Shown in pieces: positions 11,406 to 37,639 of a DNA stretch of 64,000 bases. How positions within the stretch are numbered: position 1 is the stretch's first letter; every line of letters begins with the position of its first letter. Under the pieces are notes generated by a model, which was not told where the DNA came from, did no database searches, and saw nothing but the letters and a program-made list of their open reading frames with translations. Location: assembly GCF_021018895.1 (NCBI RefSeq), contig NC_079376.1:16803001-16867000 (forward strand). Reading direction: 5' to 3'. Source of the stretch: Seriola aureovittata. Its lineage: Eukaryota > Chordata > Actinopteri > Carangiformes > Carangidae. The translations under genes and the position numbers were made by a program.

Positions 11406-12719
11406 CAAGACTGGTTTATTGTTTCACGTTAGTGACAGACCCTATATTAACACCTTTATCCAAAACAGATGCATGTGATCTTTTATAGTTCATTGTCTTA
11501 GGTACATCATTTAATTGTTTAATTTCTATTGGCCTCTATAATTTGAAGGTAAACATGAGTATTTCTGGTTAATCCACAAACATAATACCTTTCTCTTCAC
11601 AATATACTGCTCAGTGGCAGTTGCAGTGATCCAACCTTTAAAATTAGACTGTTTCTATCTTTCAGTTAATATATTTCAGCTGAAGATCATACGCATACAA
11701 AATTGTTCCTTACAGGTTAATGACTGTGTCTTGGTTCACTGATTCCCCTTATTCCACCCCATGGCACGTATGTGTCACATCTTTGAGTGTGCGTCTGAAC
11801 ACTCAAGTGAACAACAGCACATTGGTTTCCATAGTGATGCGATGACTGATGTGATGGGCGATGCAAGAAATTGACTCCCATCCCAGTAAACACTGTTGGA
11901 AAATAGGATATTTAATCAACTAATACCATGAGTTTATCTTGAAATTCATTATAGAAGTTGTTTCCTAATTGATATGTGACATAAAAATGCATTTAGCTGG
12001 AAAACATTTTTTCTTCATTCAGGTGTTTCAACAAGTCACAATGTCTCATTCAACATTTGTGCTGTGGAAAGAAAAAGTTGTTGTGATCACGCTCACCTTC
12101 ATTACTATTGAATGGATGCTTCAGCAATCATCACTCACTATCTAGAGATCAACAAATGTATAGTAAGCACAACAACTCAATATGTACTCTGATATTTACT
12201 ACTAAATATTCAAAGATTGAGTTGTCACATACTCAGATTTAAATATGTGCAGTAAAGAGGAGGTACATTCTTAAGGACGCACTCAAAGGCTAATGTGAGA
12301 TAATTATTCAAATTTGAGTAAAAATCAGGATTGACATAAATAAATATAAAGGATAACACGTATTTTAAAAATATATAAATATATAATATAATATTTGTAG
12401 TCAGACTACAATTAAAAGAAGAAATTGTACATGCTCAGAAACAGATACTCTGGACATAATATAATAAAAATAATCTTGACTGCAGACAAAGACATGGAAG
12501 TAGCAGAATAGTAAGAAAAAATGTTCAACAAATACAGTAAAAAAAAAAATTCTAATCTCCAAAAATTGTAAAGAAGACTTTATTTGATCTTTTTCTGACA
12601 GAAAAGTCGAAATCACTGACTTTCAACATCATGACAGTTCATTTTCACAGCAGTGCAGATCCAGCAATGTTAGACAGAGTTAGAAAAGTCAGTTAGAATA
12701 CAGGACATTTGACAGGTTT
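11406..12719. other. Intergenic between the small gene and mthfd1, no gene seen
   Basis: AT-rich sequence with no supportable exon. A TTTATT at 12579-12584 (AATAAA on the minus strand) could end a long mthfd1 3' UTR, but it lies about 1.3 kb past the stop codon and beyond the 12.7-13.3 kb repeat, so it is a weak candidate. Confidence 0.55.
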
Positions 12720-13318
12720 TAGTCACAGTATTGCTCAAGTACCGCCTCACGATTGTACGCCTCTGCCAACCAGACAAGTTGCAGGAAATATGATCACAAT
12801 CTCCTCTTCCTGAGTTACAGTGTTGAATAATGTGGCGTTGTGATGTCACAGTTAAGTTGACCTTTGACAATTTCGATATAAAATTTCATAATTTTATCCT
12901 ATTGGACATTTGCGTTACAGTGTGTAATAATTAGCACAGGAATTCTTGCGTTATGGCCAAAAACATGTTTCGTGAGATCACAGTGACCTTGACCTTTGAC
13001 GACCAAATTCTAATCAATTCATCGTAGAGTCCAAGTGACATGTTTGTGCCAGATATGGCAATGAAATTCCCTCTGGGCGTTCCTGAGATATTGCGTATAT
13101 AGAATGTGAGGTCACCGTTACTTTGAACTTTAACCTTTGACCTCCAAAATATAAACACTTGATCTTTGAGTCCAATTGAATATTTGTGCCAAGTTTGAAG
13201 GGATGCCCTTGAGTGGTTCTTGAGATATTGCATTCATGGGAATGGTATGTAGATACAGACAACCCAAAAACATAATGCCCTGGCTGTTGCTGGTGTGTTG
13301 GAATAATCATTAAACCTT
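12720..13318. repeat. Fish interspersed repeat with about 130-bp tandem internal units
   Basis: Two clear tandem units (about 12960-13095 and 13100-13235) and a more decayed one before them share the order: TGACCTTTGACC-like start, CCAAAAT/CTAATCA, GAGTCCAA, TTTGTGCCA, GTTCTTGAGATATTGC-like end. The right flank (ACAACCCAAAAACATAATGCC) and left flank (GCCTCACGATTGTACGCCTC) look like the ends of a widespread teleost non-autonomous element. No coding capacity. It lies downstream of the mthfd1 stop codon and may be inside its 3' UTR. Confidence 0.72.
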
Positions 13319-13877
13319 TTGTAAGGCCCCATTATTTTTATGTTAAGACTTGTTGAAGACAGCGGCTTGGAGGCGATCGCCTTGTGCAGTGCATACAAAA
13401 CATACGAGTAGTAAATACTAGTCATTTGGAGTTTTGGAAAGGGAAAATACAAGTCGGGTTTGTTTATGCACAGTGAGCAAAGTAACTTAAAGATCTGTCA
13501 ACAGGATACTTTCCCCTTGCAAAAAGTCTATCACAGATTTTCAATCTCTGGGGAATGAATGGTCCTGTGATTAATTAAGCTGCTTGATTTGCCCATCAGC
13601 CGCCCTCTGGGCAAAGCAAATCAATTATTTACAGATGTCAGTGTCTGAGTGAAAAACAACAAAGAAAAAGCACCAGCAGACGAGCTTGAGGCACTTCCAG
13701 TCATTAGTCCATCACATTTCATTAAGGCTCAGTAGGGGAGGGGCGCTGGGCCACAACTATACACTGAGGAAGAGAGGAAACAGAAAGGGCAATATACAGT
13801 CATGATCTGTGACCACCAACTATGAGATTTATACACGTACATCTTAACTAGCCTCCTTACCATCATATAGTCCTGTT

Positions 13878-23942
<10,065 letters not shown>

Positions 23943-24557
23943 CTTCTGACCCTTGAAGTCTGTGCTCTGAGTTGCTGGTGTCTCCTGCACACTGTACGCC
24001 TGACAAAAAGAGGAGCGCGGAGACTGCTTCCAAAAACTAAAGTTTTTTCTAAAAACGTTATAAATGTATTTGGTGCGCAGGCTTCATTCAAAAGTGCAGC
24101 ACTAACACTGAAAATCAGCGTATTAACTTTTAGGAATAGCGTCTGACCTAGAATGTGGCCCCGCCAGTGGAGATGACAGCAGAGGGGGCGGGTCTATCTG
24201 CACACGATCAAGTCTGGGAGCCAATCATATATGTTTTTTAAAACACTAGAAGAAGCCGTTGACCAATAGCATTCCCGGATCTGCTACACCACCCACACAG
24301 GGGTAGAAGAATGGGCGGGACGCGATGGGACGTAATTACGCCAAGAATCAGCAGAGGGCAGCACGATATTTACACACCCCTTTGATTATCCGTCAAAAAG
24401 AAAAACCACAGCAGTGTTTATATGGGCCCAACTTGACGTTGTTTGGATCCATGCGAAGGTGTCATCTTCAAGACATTCATCAGAAAGTGCTAGAAAATAT
24501 TATCCCCACTTATCTGGCTTTTAGTGCGATGCAAGACATGAAGAAATACGGAGAGCT
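23943..24557. promoter_or_regulatory. Shared divergent promoter region, mthfd1 (-) / c14orf28 (+)
   Basis: Only 615 bp separate the two start codons. The interval holds CCAAT at 24221-24225 and 24263-24267, 42 bp apart, and GC boxes at about 24184-24192 (GGGGCGGGT) and 24313-24318 (GGGCGG). No TATA box fits either gene. This looks like a housekeeping bidirectional promoter, also carrying the 5' UTRs of both genes. Confidence 0.65.
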
Positions 24558-27280
<2,723 letters not shown>

Positions 27281-30200
27281 ACTCATCAAGTGGACATACA
27301 GATGATGAGCAGGAGTCGCACGAAGCACAAGATTGAAAGCATTCATCCGCCCTGCCTCTGATTGTGTTGCCATGACCCCATGGATAGCATTACATTACTG
27401 CAACTATGTTCCTCTACTTATCACATTACTCAAATTTTTTATGAATTCCTGTCAGCATTTACTTCCTGTTTGCTGTGCGGGTGCTGAATGACACATGCTC
27501 CATGTCACCCGAATACTCGCAGAAAGCTTACTGTGCAAAATGAAAATGACTTATTTTTAGGCATGCTTGGAATCCAAGAATATAATGGACTATAATAGTT
27601 CTGGGTTGATATGCATAAATGATCATATCTGTGAATAATGCACACAGTATGCATTACCTTCCACACAGAGGAGACTGATATGATTTAAAAATGGCATGGT
27701 TGTTAGATGGATTACACTTTGAGGGTGCATTTTCCGATGACATTGACTGTATCCATTTAACTTTACATTTATGCATATCAGCCCTTTCCTAAAATTGAAT
27801 TGGTGCTTTTTTTCTATGTACATTGTTGTGTGAGGGTAGAGGGGGAGGAACCAAACATGTCAGGTCAACTTGTTTTTTTCTTACCATGTTCAAATGAGTG
27901 AATGTTAAAATACAAATTTCTTAAATCATATAAATGTTGAGGATTTAAATATTACCTGTTTGGCTTCCAGGCCACTAAGCTGGCAACATGTTCATACTGA
28001 TGAATTGAATTCAAGCATTTTAACACTAGCTCAGCACACACTGCAGTCTCCAACACAGAAAATAAGTACATTTTCATGTTATCTTACTTTGTAATTTTCA
28101 AAGATTTACTGGTATCACACAGTGCCTCTGCCAAGGAAAGTTTGTATATGTGAATCCTGTTGAGCATAAATCCTTAATCAAAGTTAGTTTTTGATGGCTG
28201 TTTTTATATGCAGACACAGTCTTTAAAATGCAAATACAAATATTTTTGGCATACACGTGTATTGATTTATTTTGTTGCATGTATGAATAGCATGGGTGGA
28301 TATAACAAGAGCCACATAAAAGCAGACTACCTTTTAAGGCAGGCATTTATTTTAAACTGGGTACAACTGCACCACACAAACAGACTAAAATGTATGTAAA
28401 ATGTCTTCAATCAAAACATGATCAAATGTGAAAAGCTACTGTTTCTACACCTAAGGTTATCTTGTACTTCCAGTATTAATCCACAGGATATAAAATTCAA
28501 GATCATCACCTTACTCCAGACACACGATGGGAAATGTAAAAGAAGCAGAGTGGTCATTTGGCTAACATTGACATCAGTTTCAAAGGATTTTTCTTTCAGA
28601 CACAAACATTAGAGTGGCAGGCCATTGCAGACCAGGTGTTAGTCGTCCATCTGCTCTCTTTGAACAAGCACTTTGGTGAGAGTGGTGGCAAAAGCATGAC
28701 ATTGGTTAGGCCATAATAAAAATGCGTACAAACTCAATGTTAACATCCCTTCCTTTTGCAGATTCACGTTTGCAGATTTTCATCAGCCTCTCGCCAAAAC
28801 TCAGTAAAGAAAGAAGTAGTTAGTATACACCTCAGAAATCATGACATTATAAATGACATTGATACTAGATGAATCATGGCGGCAGCACATAATTACGCCT
28901 GCGTGATTTGTGCTGTGGCTATGGTAAAGTGACTTAACAAAATCTATTACAATAGACAGAAAACAGAAATCAGGTTACAGAAACAAACAGTACAAATTAT
29001 AAATACAAAAAAAAACTCATTCACATCTTTCTAAAATAAAATTACATTTGCAGGAATACAGATTGGGTTGCTTATGTGTTACCCTTTCAGAACAAACCAG
29101 AAATCCAAAGGAAAGTACTCTATATGGTGATGCAAACAATCGGCAACAAACTAAAAGTTTCACCAGTGACACCCTGACCCAGATGCAAGGCAAATGTCAT
29201 TAAAGTTCTCATCTAACACATCAGGTTTAGAGTACAAGAGCAAAGTGGAAGAGCACGTCCTGTCTAGTGTTTACAAGACTTCTATGTGGTGAAAAGCGTC
29301 AGAATTTGTTTTAAAAAGGTGTACAAATCAATTTGGCCACTAACAAATAAAATTGTGAGCCATCTAATAGAATCTGCCTAGATAAATATATGCCTTGAAA
29401 AAATGAACCCGCGTGCACAACAAAAATGACAACACAAGATGTCTGGTAGGATGAGGCAAAGTCAGTGGTACCATTTGATGTTTCATTAGACATCCACATT
29501 ACCAGCCAACAGCGTGAATCAAGAGACATGCCATGTGGGGTTCTGTTACAGCAATATGAAATGCCTTGGCTTTTTAAAGACACAAACACAAAACATAATT
29601 CTTACACACAGGGAACAGAAGTCTTATTGCATTACCTAAATGCCATTAGCCTAAATTAAAACATATGTACAAATTACACAATGTATCAAATAGTTTGGTA
29701 AGTGCAATGCAGAGCTTGGTTAAAGTTTCCACGTCTGTGCAAACAACAGTGCACAAAGCAACTCAAACTAGACTTGAACATGGACAGTGACTCAACAAGA
29801 CACACCGCACCTAGCCTTCTCCTAGTTTAGTGCCCCCTCTATTGCTGTGCATTGCTTGACCTGTCTGTCAGTCGAGCCCAAGTCTGCACAGAGTGTCACC
29901 CTCAGCCAGCCTGGGGTCAAACACACCCAGGGGAGCACTCAGAGTCTGCTAGTCTGGTTTCTCTCCCAGGACACAGGACTGGTGACAGTTGACAACTTGG
30001 CCTGAGTTGGCTAGTACAGCCCTTGGTGCTTTATCATCCACCTCCATATGACAGTATGGAAGAATATAATGCTAATACATTAGCAATAAGGACGAGAAGA
30101 AAGTGTTTCAATTGTGGCACACGAGGGACAGAGTTTCTAGTGTTACGGGTGGGACGAAGGGGAAAAAAAAAAAAAGGTCCATGTGTTGGCACTTTACATG

Positions 30201-31800
30201 AAGCTGTGAACAAATTACTTCAAACCTGAATTTGCAAGCGAGACCTTGGCCACATGAGGATCACGTTTGGTGGCGGGTTGGCGAGCGCAAAGACCAGGTG
30301 TCAGACGCAATCATAGGCAGAAGAGTCTTGTTCGTAGTTAAGAGAGTGACATTGTACTGGAAACAGGCACTGAGACAATGGCAAAGCATGCTCATATCCT
30401 GCACCAGGGACGTTGTGAAGTAAAAGAAACGTGAACCTTATCTTAAATACTAAAAAAAAAAAAAAAATCAAACATAGTGCCAATCGTTTTTTAGAGTTTT
30501 AGGAAATTATGAGGACAGAAGTTTGTGGTTGTCCAACCACAGGCTTCCCTTTCAGTAATACTTTATATTTTATTGCATGGTTGGGGGCAACTTAGATTTT
30601 ACGCATCTAAATGCACATAAATCAAATGATGAACCATCTAACGTAGTAATGTAGCAGAGGCCGAACAGAGGTTGACCTAAATGTGTGAGGCAACACAGAC
30701 AAACAGCTGAATCCTGAATCCTAAATATAGCACCAGTTGGTATTGTGTACAGACCAAAGGGTGAAAAGAGGGCCAAGGTCGATTTCAACTATTGTGAAGA
30801 GTAGCAAGTGCATGACCTGACCTTAGGAAGATGTAACAGAAGCTAGAACATTGCGATTTTTTAAATGGCTCCAAGGATGAAGCAGAGACTAGTGGCAAAC
30901 GCTCTCAAGAGAATTCATCATTCATCTCTACATTGACCCTTGGAATTGAACTACACACATTCGCTCACACACTAGTGACCCAGTGCAGAAAAAACATTTA
31001 CAGGCAATGCACTAGAGGATATATTCATATCTATATATTTAATTTAGACCATTTACAAGAGAGAAAAAGGCAGCCCTTTTTGAGAAAATATAAAGATTCC
31101 AACTTTTCTCTGTTTTGTGAAGCACTGATTTTGATGCAGAACTCCTGTGTCGCCGAGCCCGAGCATCAGTTCTGCACGCAAACACGTAACAAAACAAACA
31201 ATCCTATCTGACATGCACGTACCCCTTGAGCATACACACAGACATACACACTACATGGCCAACAACCACATATTCATACAAATACACAAGCAAACTGCGG
31301 TGTTCTACAAAATTTTGAACACATGGTTCCGGTTGCAGCAAGGAAATTAAAAAAAGATTTAAGTGTTAAACATAATTAATGGCATGAAAGAAAACAAAAC
31401 AAATGTCTGCTAACATAACAGAGAGTTTTGAAATAAAAGTGACAAGATTTCTCCCACAATCCTCTGGGAAATGGCTCAGAGTCCTCATTGTGGTCCAGCA
31501 GCAGTAGAGCGGTCGTCTCCTTGTGCCCGTGACAACAGACGTCCAATCATCTTCCTTTCTTCTCCGCACAACTTTGTAACTCTTCATCTCTGCAGCCATG
31601 TCTGTAATCCCCCTCTAGCCAGCCAGCTAACCCGGCACATCCATCCACCCAGCAGGCTCTCTCTCCTCTGGTGTTCCCATTGGTGTGCAGCGCTCCTCTG
31701 CACCTGGAGGATGAATGTGGGGAAGGAGGAGGAGACAACAAAAAAGAAAAGTCTTTGTGTCTAAGTTCTCTTATTGGGTCCTAGCTGGCTGGGCCATGGG
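27281..31800. other. Convergent 3' UTR / intergenic zone between c14orf28 (+) and klhl28 (-)
   Basis: No coding exon is supported. On the plus strand AATAAA occurs at 28715-28720. On the minus strand AATAAA (TTTATT) occurs near 28265 and 28348. If the long 3' UTRs typical of KLHL28 apply, the minus transcript may extend about 3.4 kb to near 28.3 kb and overlap the c14orf28 3' UTR. The open frames at 29.3-31.7 kb lack conserved content and splice logic. Confidence 0.5.
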
Positions 31801-34800
31801 TCAAAGGGCAGTCAGACCAAAGTTACAACGGCAGTACATCATCCCGCTCGAGTCCAACCAGCTGTCTGAGATGGGGTCATAGCGTTGGACAGTGTTCAGG
31901 TAGGACGAACCAGAGTGACCTCCCACCACATAGAGGTAGTTGTCCACGATGGCAGAGCCCACACCTGCAAGATAATGACGTCAGTCACAGGCATCACTCG
32001 CCATTTTCTGGATGCAATAATCACAATAGGTTCAAAAATGATCTACAATGTATCCTACAAAGAGGGGGTTTGATTAAATTACAAATTTTACAAGTACGAC
32101 ATAAACTCACCTGTGCGTGGTTCGTTCATTGGCCGACAGGCTGTCCACTGATTCTGGTGCGGATCATACCTCTCAATGCTGGACAGGTGCGACACTCCAT
32201 TGTGTCCACCCACCACAAATATGAAGCCGAGCATGACGCCCACTCCAAAGTTGATCCTCTTATCTGCCATGGGAGCTACCATTTCCCAGGCATCCTTGCT
32301 GGGGTCGTACCGCTCCACGCTGTGCAAAACAGACGCAGCAACATTAACAAAAAGTGTGCATGGTTTAAAAAAAGGGTCAGTTCACCCAAATAACAAATAT
32401 CACTGACAGCTAGCGGTAGCAAGCCATGCAGGCAGTTTTGGTTTTATGTCCCTTGTTTTTGAAGTGCGTGATTCTGAAGTTTTTCTGGCAGCACACCTTA
32501 TGACTGACAAGCTGTACAGTACATGACTTTAATGTGCCTTGAACACACCAACAAGAGTTTTCAAACAGTCCCCACTCACAGCTGCATTACCACATGGCAA
32601 AAACACAGGCCATTAAATCATATAACGTTTCAATTTTTTAACACTAAGTGTATGTGCTTTGCATACCAGTATTATTATGTGTCATGAACCTGCATCCATC
32701 AGATAAGAAACTGTTAACCTGTTAACCATTAACTTTAACTGTAAAGATATTTGTTGCTAATTAAATGTTATTCAATCCAAATGTAAACCGATATATTTCA
32801 CAGCTTCCTGCAATTCCTTAACAGATCCCCGATTTAATGCTGTAACAACTACTTATCAGTCAAGTTTCTAGTCTCTACAAGCAAATACTGAAAGTATACT
32901 GAAACAACAGCTGTCTGGAAAACATAAAAGCATGTGGAATGCTTCAGAAAATTGTCAGATATATATATATATACACATGTATAAAACTCTGTGTACACAG
33001 AATCCTGTGTTACATGCACATTTAATTCAGCACTATAGTACATAAAACTAGCAATATTTAAGACTTATGTCAAGCCACACACTCACACACACACACACCC
33101 TGACTGCCAATCTGGGATTGTTTTGCGGTGTGCAAGGACATATAGGCCACTGGGGGAAGAAAAAAATACTCCCCAAAGATTCTTTGTCCAAATGCATTCT
33201 CCTAAGGGGGTTTCAGGAGTCAAGGAAACAAGCAACAGAGACACTGCTCTCCAAAGATCCACAGCAACAACAGAGGTCTAACTAGCAGCAAACAGTCAGG
33301 CACCCTCTGAATGAAACTTCAGCAACCACTTCTCCTCTGAATCCTCTTCATTCATTAACAGGTTCCTGGCCATTTTCTCAGCAACACTTGACATCCTTCA
33401 CTTGATTGTCAGTTCTATTAAATAACTAACAAGACCTTGAGAGAGAAAGCCAGGTTAGGAGGTCTAAAAGGGCTAGAAGCTTTTCACTGGGATCAAAAGG
33501 CTATTTTAAAAAAGGTGTTGTAAAGCACCACAACCTTATGTTACTGATGTCAAATGTCATCTGTAGGAACAAAGAAAGGTTAGCTGCATGTTTTGAAAAT
33601 TCGGTGGAAGAGGTTAGACTTGAAGGAAAAGAGATGCATCATAACATACATAGAAAGAAACGGAGATGCTACAGAGAGAATGGTTTTCAGCGTTGTTAAT
33701 TATTTGGCAATATACTTAACATACAGTGATTTAACCTCATGTAACCTACCCATTAAATTTACTGCAGTCAAAATTCTACAGGGCATGCAAGATTTTGCTG
33801 TCTACAATTTATACATAAAGGTTTTTGCAAATTCCTACTTTCATACAAGTTCATTTAACTCCTAATATTTGTTAGAAGAACTTATACAGAACATGTGTAC
33901 TGTATATTTCTAAAAACCCACTAGCAGGCAACATGTGTGTGAACAGGTACAACAACAAATACAACCATTCTCATTGCTATTACCTGTTCATGTGGGCTGG
34001 GCCATAGCCTCCAATAGCGTACACCATGCCATCCAGCACAGCTGTGGCAAAGCAGCTGCGGGACTTTGTCATCGGTGCCACTGGCTGCCACTCCTTCAAC
34101 TTGGGGACATATTTCTCCACTGACTGGAGGTAATACTGGCCATCATAGCCTCCCAGGGCATACAGCTCTCCAGCCAGGACCACCACCCCTAGAGTGCTGC
34201 GGCACTCAGCCATACGCTCCACCGAGGACCAGGTGTTGCTTTCAGGGTCCCAGCTCTCCACTGTGCTCTCGTGTCTCCGATAGCTAATGCCCTGTCTCAT
34301 GTGTGTGGCGATGCCTCCCACCACGTACACCTTGTGGTCCAGCACTGCTACACCAAACTCATAACGTGGCACACTGAGAGGGGCTAGTCCTATCCACGAA
34401 TCTGTCTGAGGGAAATACATCTCCATGCTGCAAGAGAAAGGCAGATATCAATCGATGATTAAACACAAAACATAATGGCATAAAAGGCATAGATAATACA
34501 GCTTAAAATTATTATCTAGGCATTGTCATCATTACCTTTCTAAAGTGGCAAACAGTCCAGCCTTGCCTCCGACTGCAAGCAGCACCTTCGGAGCACACCT
34601 GGGCCGTGCCGACAACACAGTCTGATAGGAAAGTCGGTGCTCAGGCATAAAATGATATTTGAGGGCTTCATTGAGCAGGTGCTTGCATGCATGGTCATCT
34701 CGTATAAGGTGGTTGGCTTCATATAGGCGAGTGAGGAATTTGACGCTGAGGAGTGGAAGGCGAACACAGTGCAGCAGCTGAGCCAGATGCTGCTGTCTCT

Positions 34801-35525
34801 CAGTTACATCATATTTGATCCACGATTCCAGGGCGTAAAATACAGTCTCCTCTGTGACCACCTTAAGGCAATCATTGGACACAATTTCATCCAGCTCAGC
34901 CCTTGTCAGTTCAAAAAACTCCTCTGTCTGACAAACTTCCTCAAAGTTCTCACAGATGAACTTGGTTGCAGCCAGACACAGATCATGGCAGCCATATGTC
35001 TCTGCAAAACGGGAGATGCCTATACAGTTCCCAGCATCCAGCTGACTCTCTAAGAAGGAGCAGCACTCCTTAAGTACTAGCTTAACCTGGAGTAAGTTGG
35101 CAGCTGGTAGCAGAGATTCGACTGTTTCCTGGGAGATAAACACTGTGCCAGTGTAGGCATACTCAACGATGGCCTGGAAGAGAAAGAAAAATGCGTCACA
35201 TAAACAAAAAACACATTTCAGCAGTTAAATTAGTGCAGTTACTGGCTGCTGGCTCCAAGCATACCTGCAAGGCAGTCTCATCGATGCACTGGAATTCCAC
35301 CTCAGAGGTCTCCTTTTCTGACAGGTTACCCGTGAACATGGCCTTGAAGTAAGGACTGATGCTGGCCAGCACTACTTTGTGGGCATGGATCTTGGCATCA
35401 CCCACACGTAGGACAATGTCACATAGTTCGTGATCCTGCCGCAAGAGCTGGAGGCCTTGCAGCAGCTGCTCTGAGTGAGGCCGTGTCAGACTGGCAAACA
35501 TATAGGACTGGTCCTGCTGGTCCAT
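31801..35525 (-). CDS. klhl28: Kelch-like protein 28, complete, 571 aa
   Basis: Exons 5' to 3': 35265-35525, 34536-35173, 33984-34427, 32111-32319, 31801-31964 (1716 nt). The length equals human KLHL28. The N terminus MDQQDQSYMFASLTRPHSEQ leads into a BTB domain (about 30-135, HELCDIVLRVGDAKIHAHKV), a BACK domain (about 140-240) and six Kelch blades (about 280-571) with repeated GG doublets such as KVYVVGGI, ELYALGGYDG and LYVVGGHSGSSYLN. BTB-BACK-Kelch proteins of this class act as substrate adaptors for CUL3 RING ubiquitin ligases; no substrate is known to me for KLHL28. The acceptor sits directly before the ATG (CTCAG|ATG), so the 5' UTR lies in a separate exon. The last codons CRCNFGLTAL match the human C terminus. 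Confidence 0.97.
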
Positions 35526-36416
35526 CTGAGAGCAGAAATCCACACATCAGTGCAATGTTGACATAGTGCAAAGTGTACTGATTCAGTGTTATCCTTTGAT
35601 TAACTGACATGTGACTAACAACCAATGGTGATACTGTAAATCCTAGAAATTAACCAGATGTCATCTTGTCCATCAGACTACAAGCCCAAAAGGCAAGTAC
35701 ACATAGGCCTGTGCAACATGACGTAATTACAGCACGCGTCGGAAACATGCCTGAACAGTATGATGCATACTGGGATGTTTTGAAGTAATACAGCAGTCAT
35801 TACGACGCGTTCTGTTAGCGGTCTTCTGCGAGGCAAGCTGAAGAAGCATGATCTTTTAATCCAATGCTAAGACTGCTTAAAGTTAACCAACCGTACTGGC
35901 TAGAAAGCATACATATTTCAGGTTAACTCCAAGACAACCGCCTAAATGCTGTTGTGCATTCATGCTTCATGACATCTAGTAACGATAACGTTAAATGATA
36001 GTTTGTTGACTAGGGCCTTGGCTTGATTTCTGTACGAACATGGCCAGATCAAAACTCGCTAGCAAACCTCTTAGCTTCGCATCAGCAGACAGCTAGTACG
36101 CTAACACACTTTCAAACCCACCAAAAGCTTGTTTTTGCAGACACACATTTCCACGGATATCATATGTATATTAACATCAACATTCATTTCACCATCGTAT
36201 TGTAAACAATTTTGGACTCCGGCAAATACACAGTGCCAATATCTCTGTTTCATTGCACTGCAGTCAGCGCAGGTTAGCTGCTAAAAATAAACACGGTTAC
36301 TGTGGCTAGCTGCATCATTGATTGATATACAGTAACATGGCTGACAGATACGAAACGTGACGTTATAGCTAGCTGCCAGATAACATTTTCATTACGTCAA
36401 ATCAAAGAGAACAAAC

Positions 36417-36560
36417 CTGTAACCTATAGTCCGTCTCGTGTGCCGCTGTAACGTTAATGACAGATTTTGCAGTGGCGGAGTTCAGCGGCGGCGAGTGGGG
36501 ACCCCGGGCGGCTATCAGCAAAACAACCTACTGCCAACCTAGCCTCAAAGCTACCGATGA
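36417..36560 (-). other. klhl28: klhl28 5' UTR exon and promoter-side sequence
   Basis: On the minus strand a good donor TACAG|GTTTGT follows position 36417. The sequence upstream (to about 36560) is GC-richer, with GGCGGCGAGT and CCCCGGG blocks read on the plus strand. It fits the noncoding first exon that the CTCAG|ATG acceptor at the start codon requires. The upstream limit is a guess. Confidence 0.6.
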
Positions 36561-37000
36561 GCTCTTATACCAGCTATCACAGCAGCACACCCACTTCCGC
36601 TATTTTCAAAATAAAATGATATTCACAAATGTTTACAAGGGACAGCCGTGTTCATTTTCGCAAGCATGAAGCCAAAAGTGTTATAATGCATAAAGTGAGG
36701 AAATAAAAACATTAACCCAGAGACCGCTCTCATAATAACAAAGAACACACAAACATTAGAGTCTGTCTCTTATAAACATGGTTCCTAAAGAAAATTATTT
36801 TATATTATTATTTAAAAAATAATGTAAAAACTCAAATTTATTTGTAAACAATTCAAAATATAGAATAAAACATATAATATAAAAAGTCCTGCATTACTTA
36901 AGTAGACTGCCATTAATTATTACTGATGCATTCATGTGTAACCACAATTTTACTGTTGCAGCCGTTTTGAGAATAAGTTGCATAAATTGAATGTAAAATG

Positions 37001-37097
37001 TATAATAACTATTTATAGAAACAACATGGATGCAGTACAGCATTACCACTCTAACTCTATGTTTTTGTTTGTTTTTGTTTTGTTTGTTGTGTTCACA

Positions 37098-37149
<52 letters not shown>

Positions 37150-37208
37150 CAAAACCATAGAGTTACAGTGGTGATGCACCCACCCATGTTATTACTATAA
37201 ATTGTTAT
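37001..37208. repeat. Imperfect inverted repeat (about 60-bp arms) around a CA microsatellite
   Basis: The left arm (about 37001-37064) contains ATTTATAG, AACATGGATGCA, ACCACTCTAACTCTATG. The right arm (about 37150-37208) is its reverse complement with mismatches: CATAGAGTTAC, GTGGTGATGCACCCACCCATG, CTATAAAT. The loop holds TTTTGTTTG-rich sequence and the CA run. It looks like a small palindromic, MITE-like element or a fold-back duplication. It lies between klhl28 and togaram1. Confidence 0.7.
37094..37144. repeat. (CA)n microsatellite with a CG interruption
   Basis: A CA run interrupted by GCGCGC, forming the loop of the inverted repeat at 37001-37208. Alternating purine-pyrimidine with CG steps favours Z-DNA. 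Confidence 0.92.
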
Positions 37209-37414
37209 TTTAATTTGTTTTATATAACAATAGAACATTGATAACACCTATTATAAGGAACAATGAAAGTAAGTATATTTACTCAAAAGCACTGATGCAC
37301 GTGCACTAATGAACAATAAGGATGTGCATGTTACATGTAGTCTAAGTCCTGTTATATTTTAATTTCTGGACCATGTCTCATTCACTTTTCATCCCAGTTT
37401 AGGCTGCAGCTCTG

Positions 37415-37427
37415 TGATGATGATGAA

Positions 37428-37469
<42 letters not shown>
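37415..37469. repeat. (GAT)n trinucleotide microsatellite
   Basis: A tract of about 18 near-perfect GAT/ATG units upstream of the togaram1 5' UTR exon. It creates artefactual poly-Met and poly-Ser frames and is not coding. Confidence 0.93.
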
Positions 37470-37639
37470 CCCGCCTGGAGGAGCCTGGAGGAGCCTGGAA
37501 CTCGCGTCACCATGGAAGCGCTCAGTTTGCGACATGTATTCGCCATTTTGCTGCCTCGGTGTGTGTCTATCCGTGTGTGTATGCGGGCTCCTCTCGATGT
37601 GAATACCCCTTTAGCTCGCAAACACTCAACACTCCGTGT

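Noticed and set aside
36894..37247. 117-codon minus-strand frame with Cys-Val runs
   Set aside because: Translation through the CA microsatellite and the inverted repeat; not coding.
37382..37621. Poly-Ser / poly-Met frames
   Set aside because: Artefacts of the (GAT)n tract.
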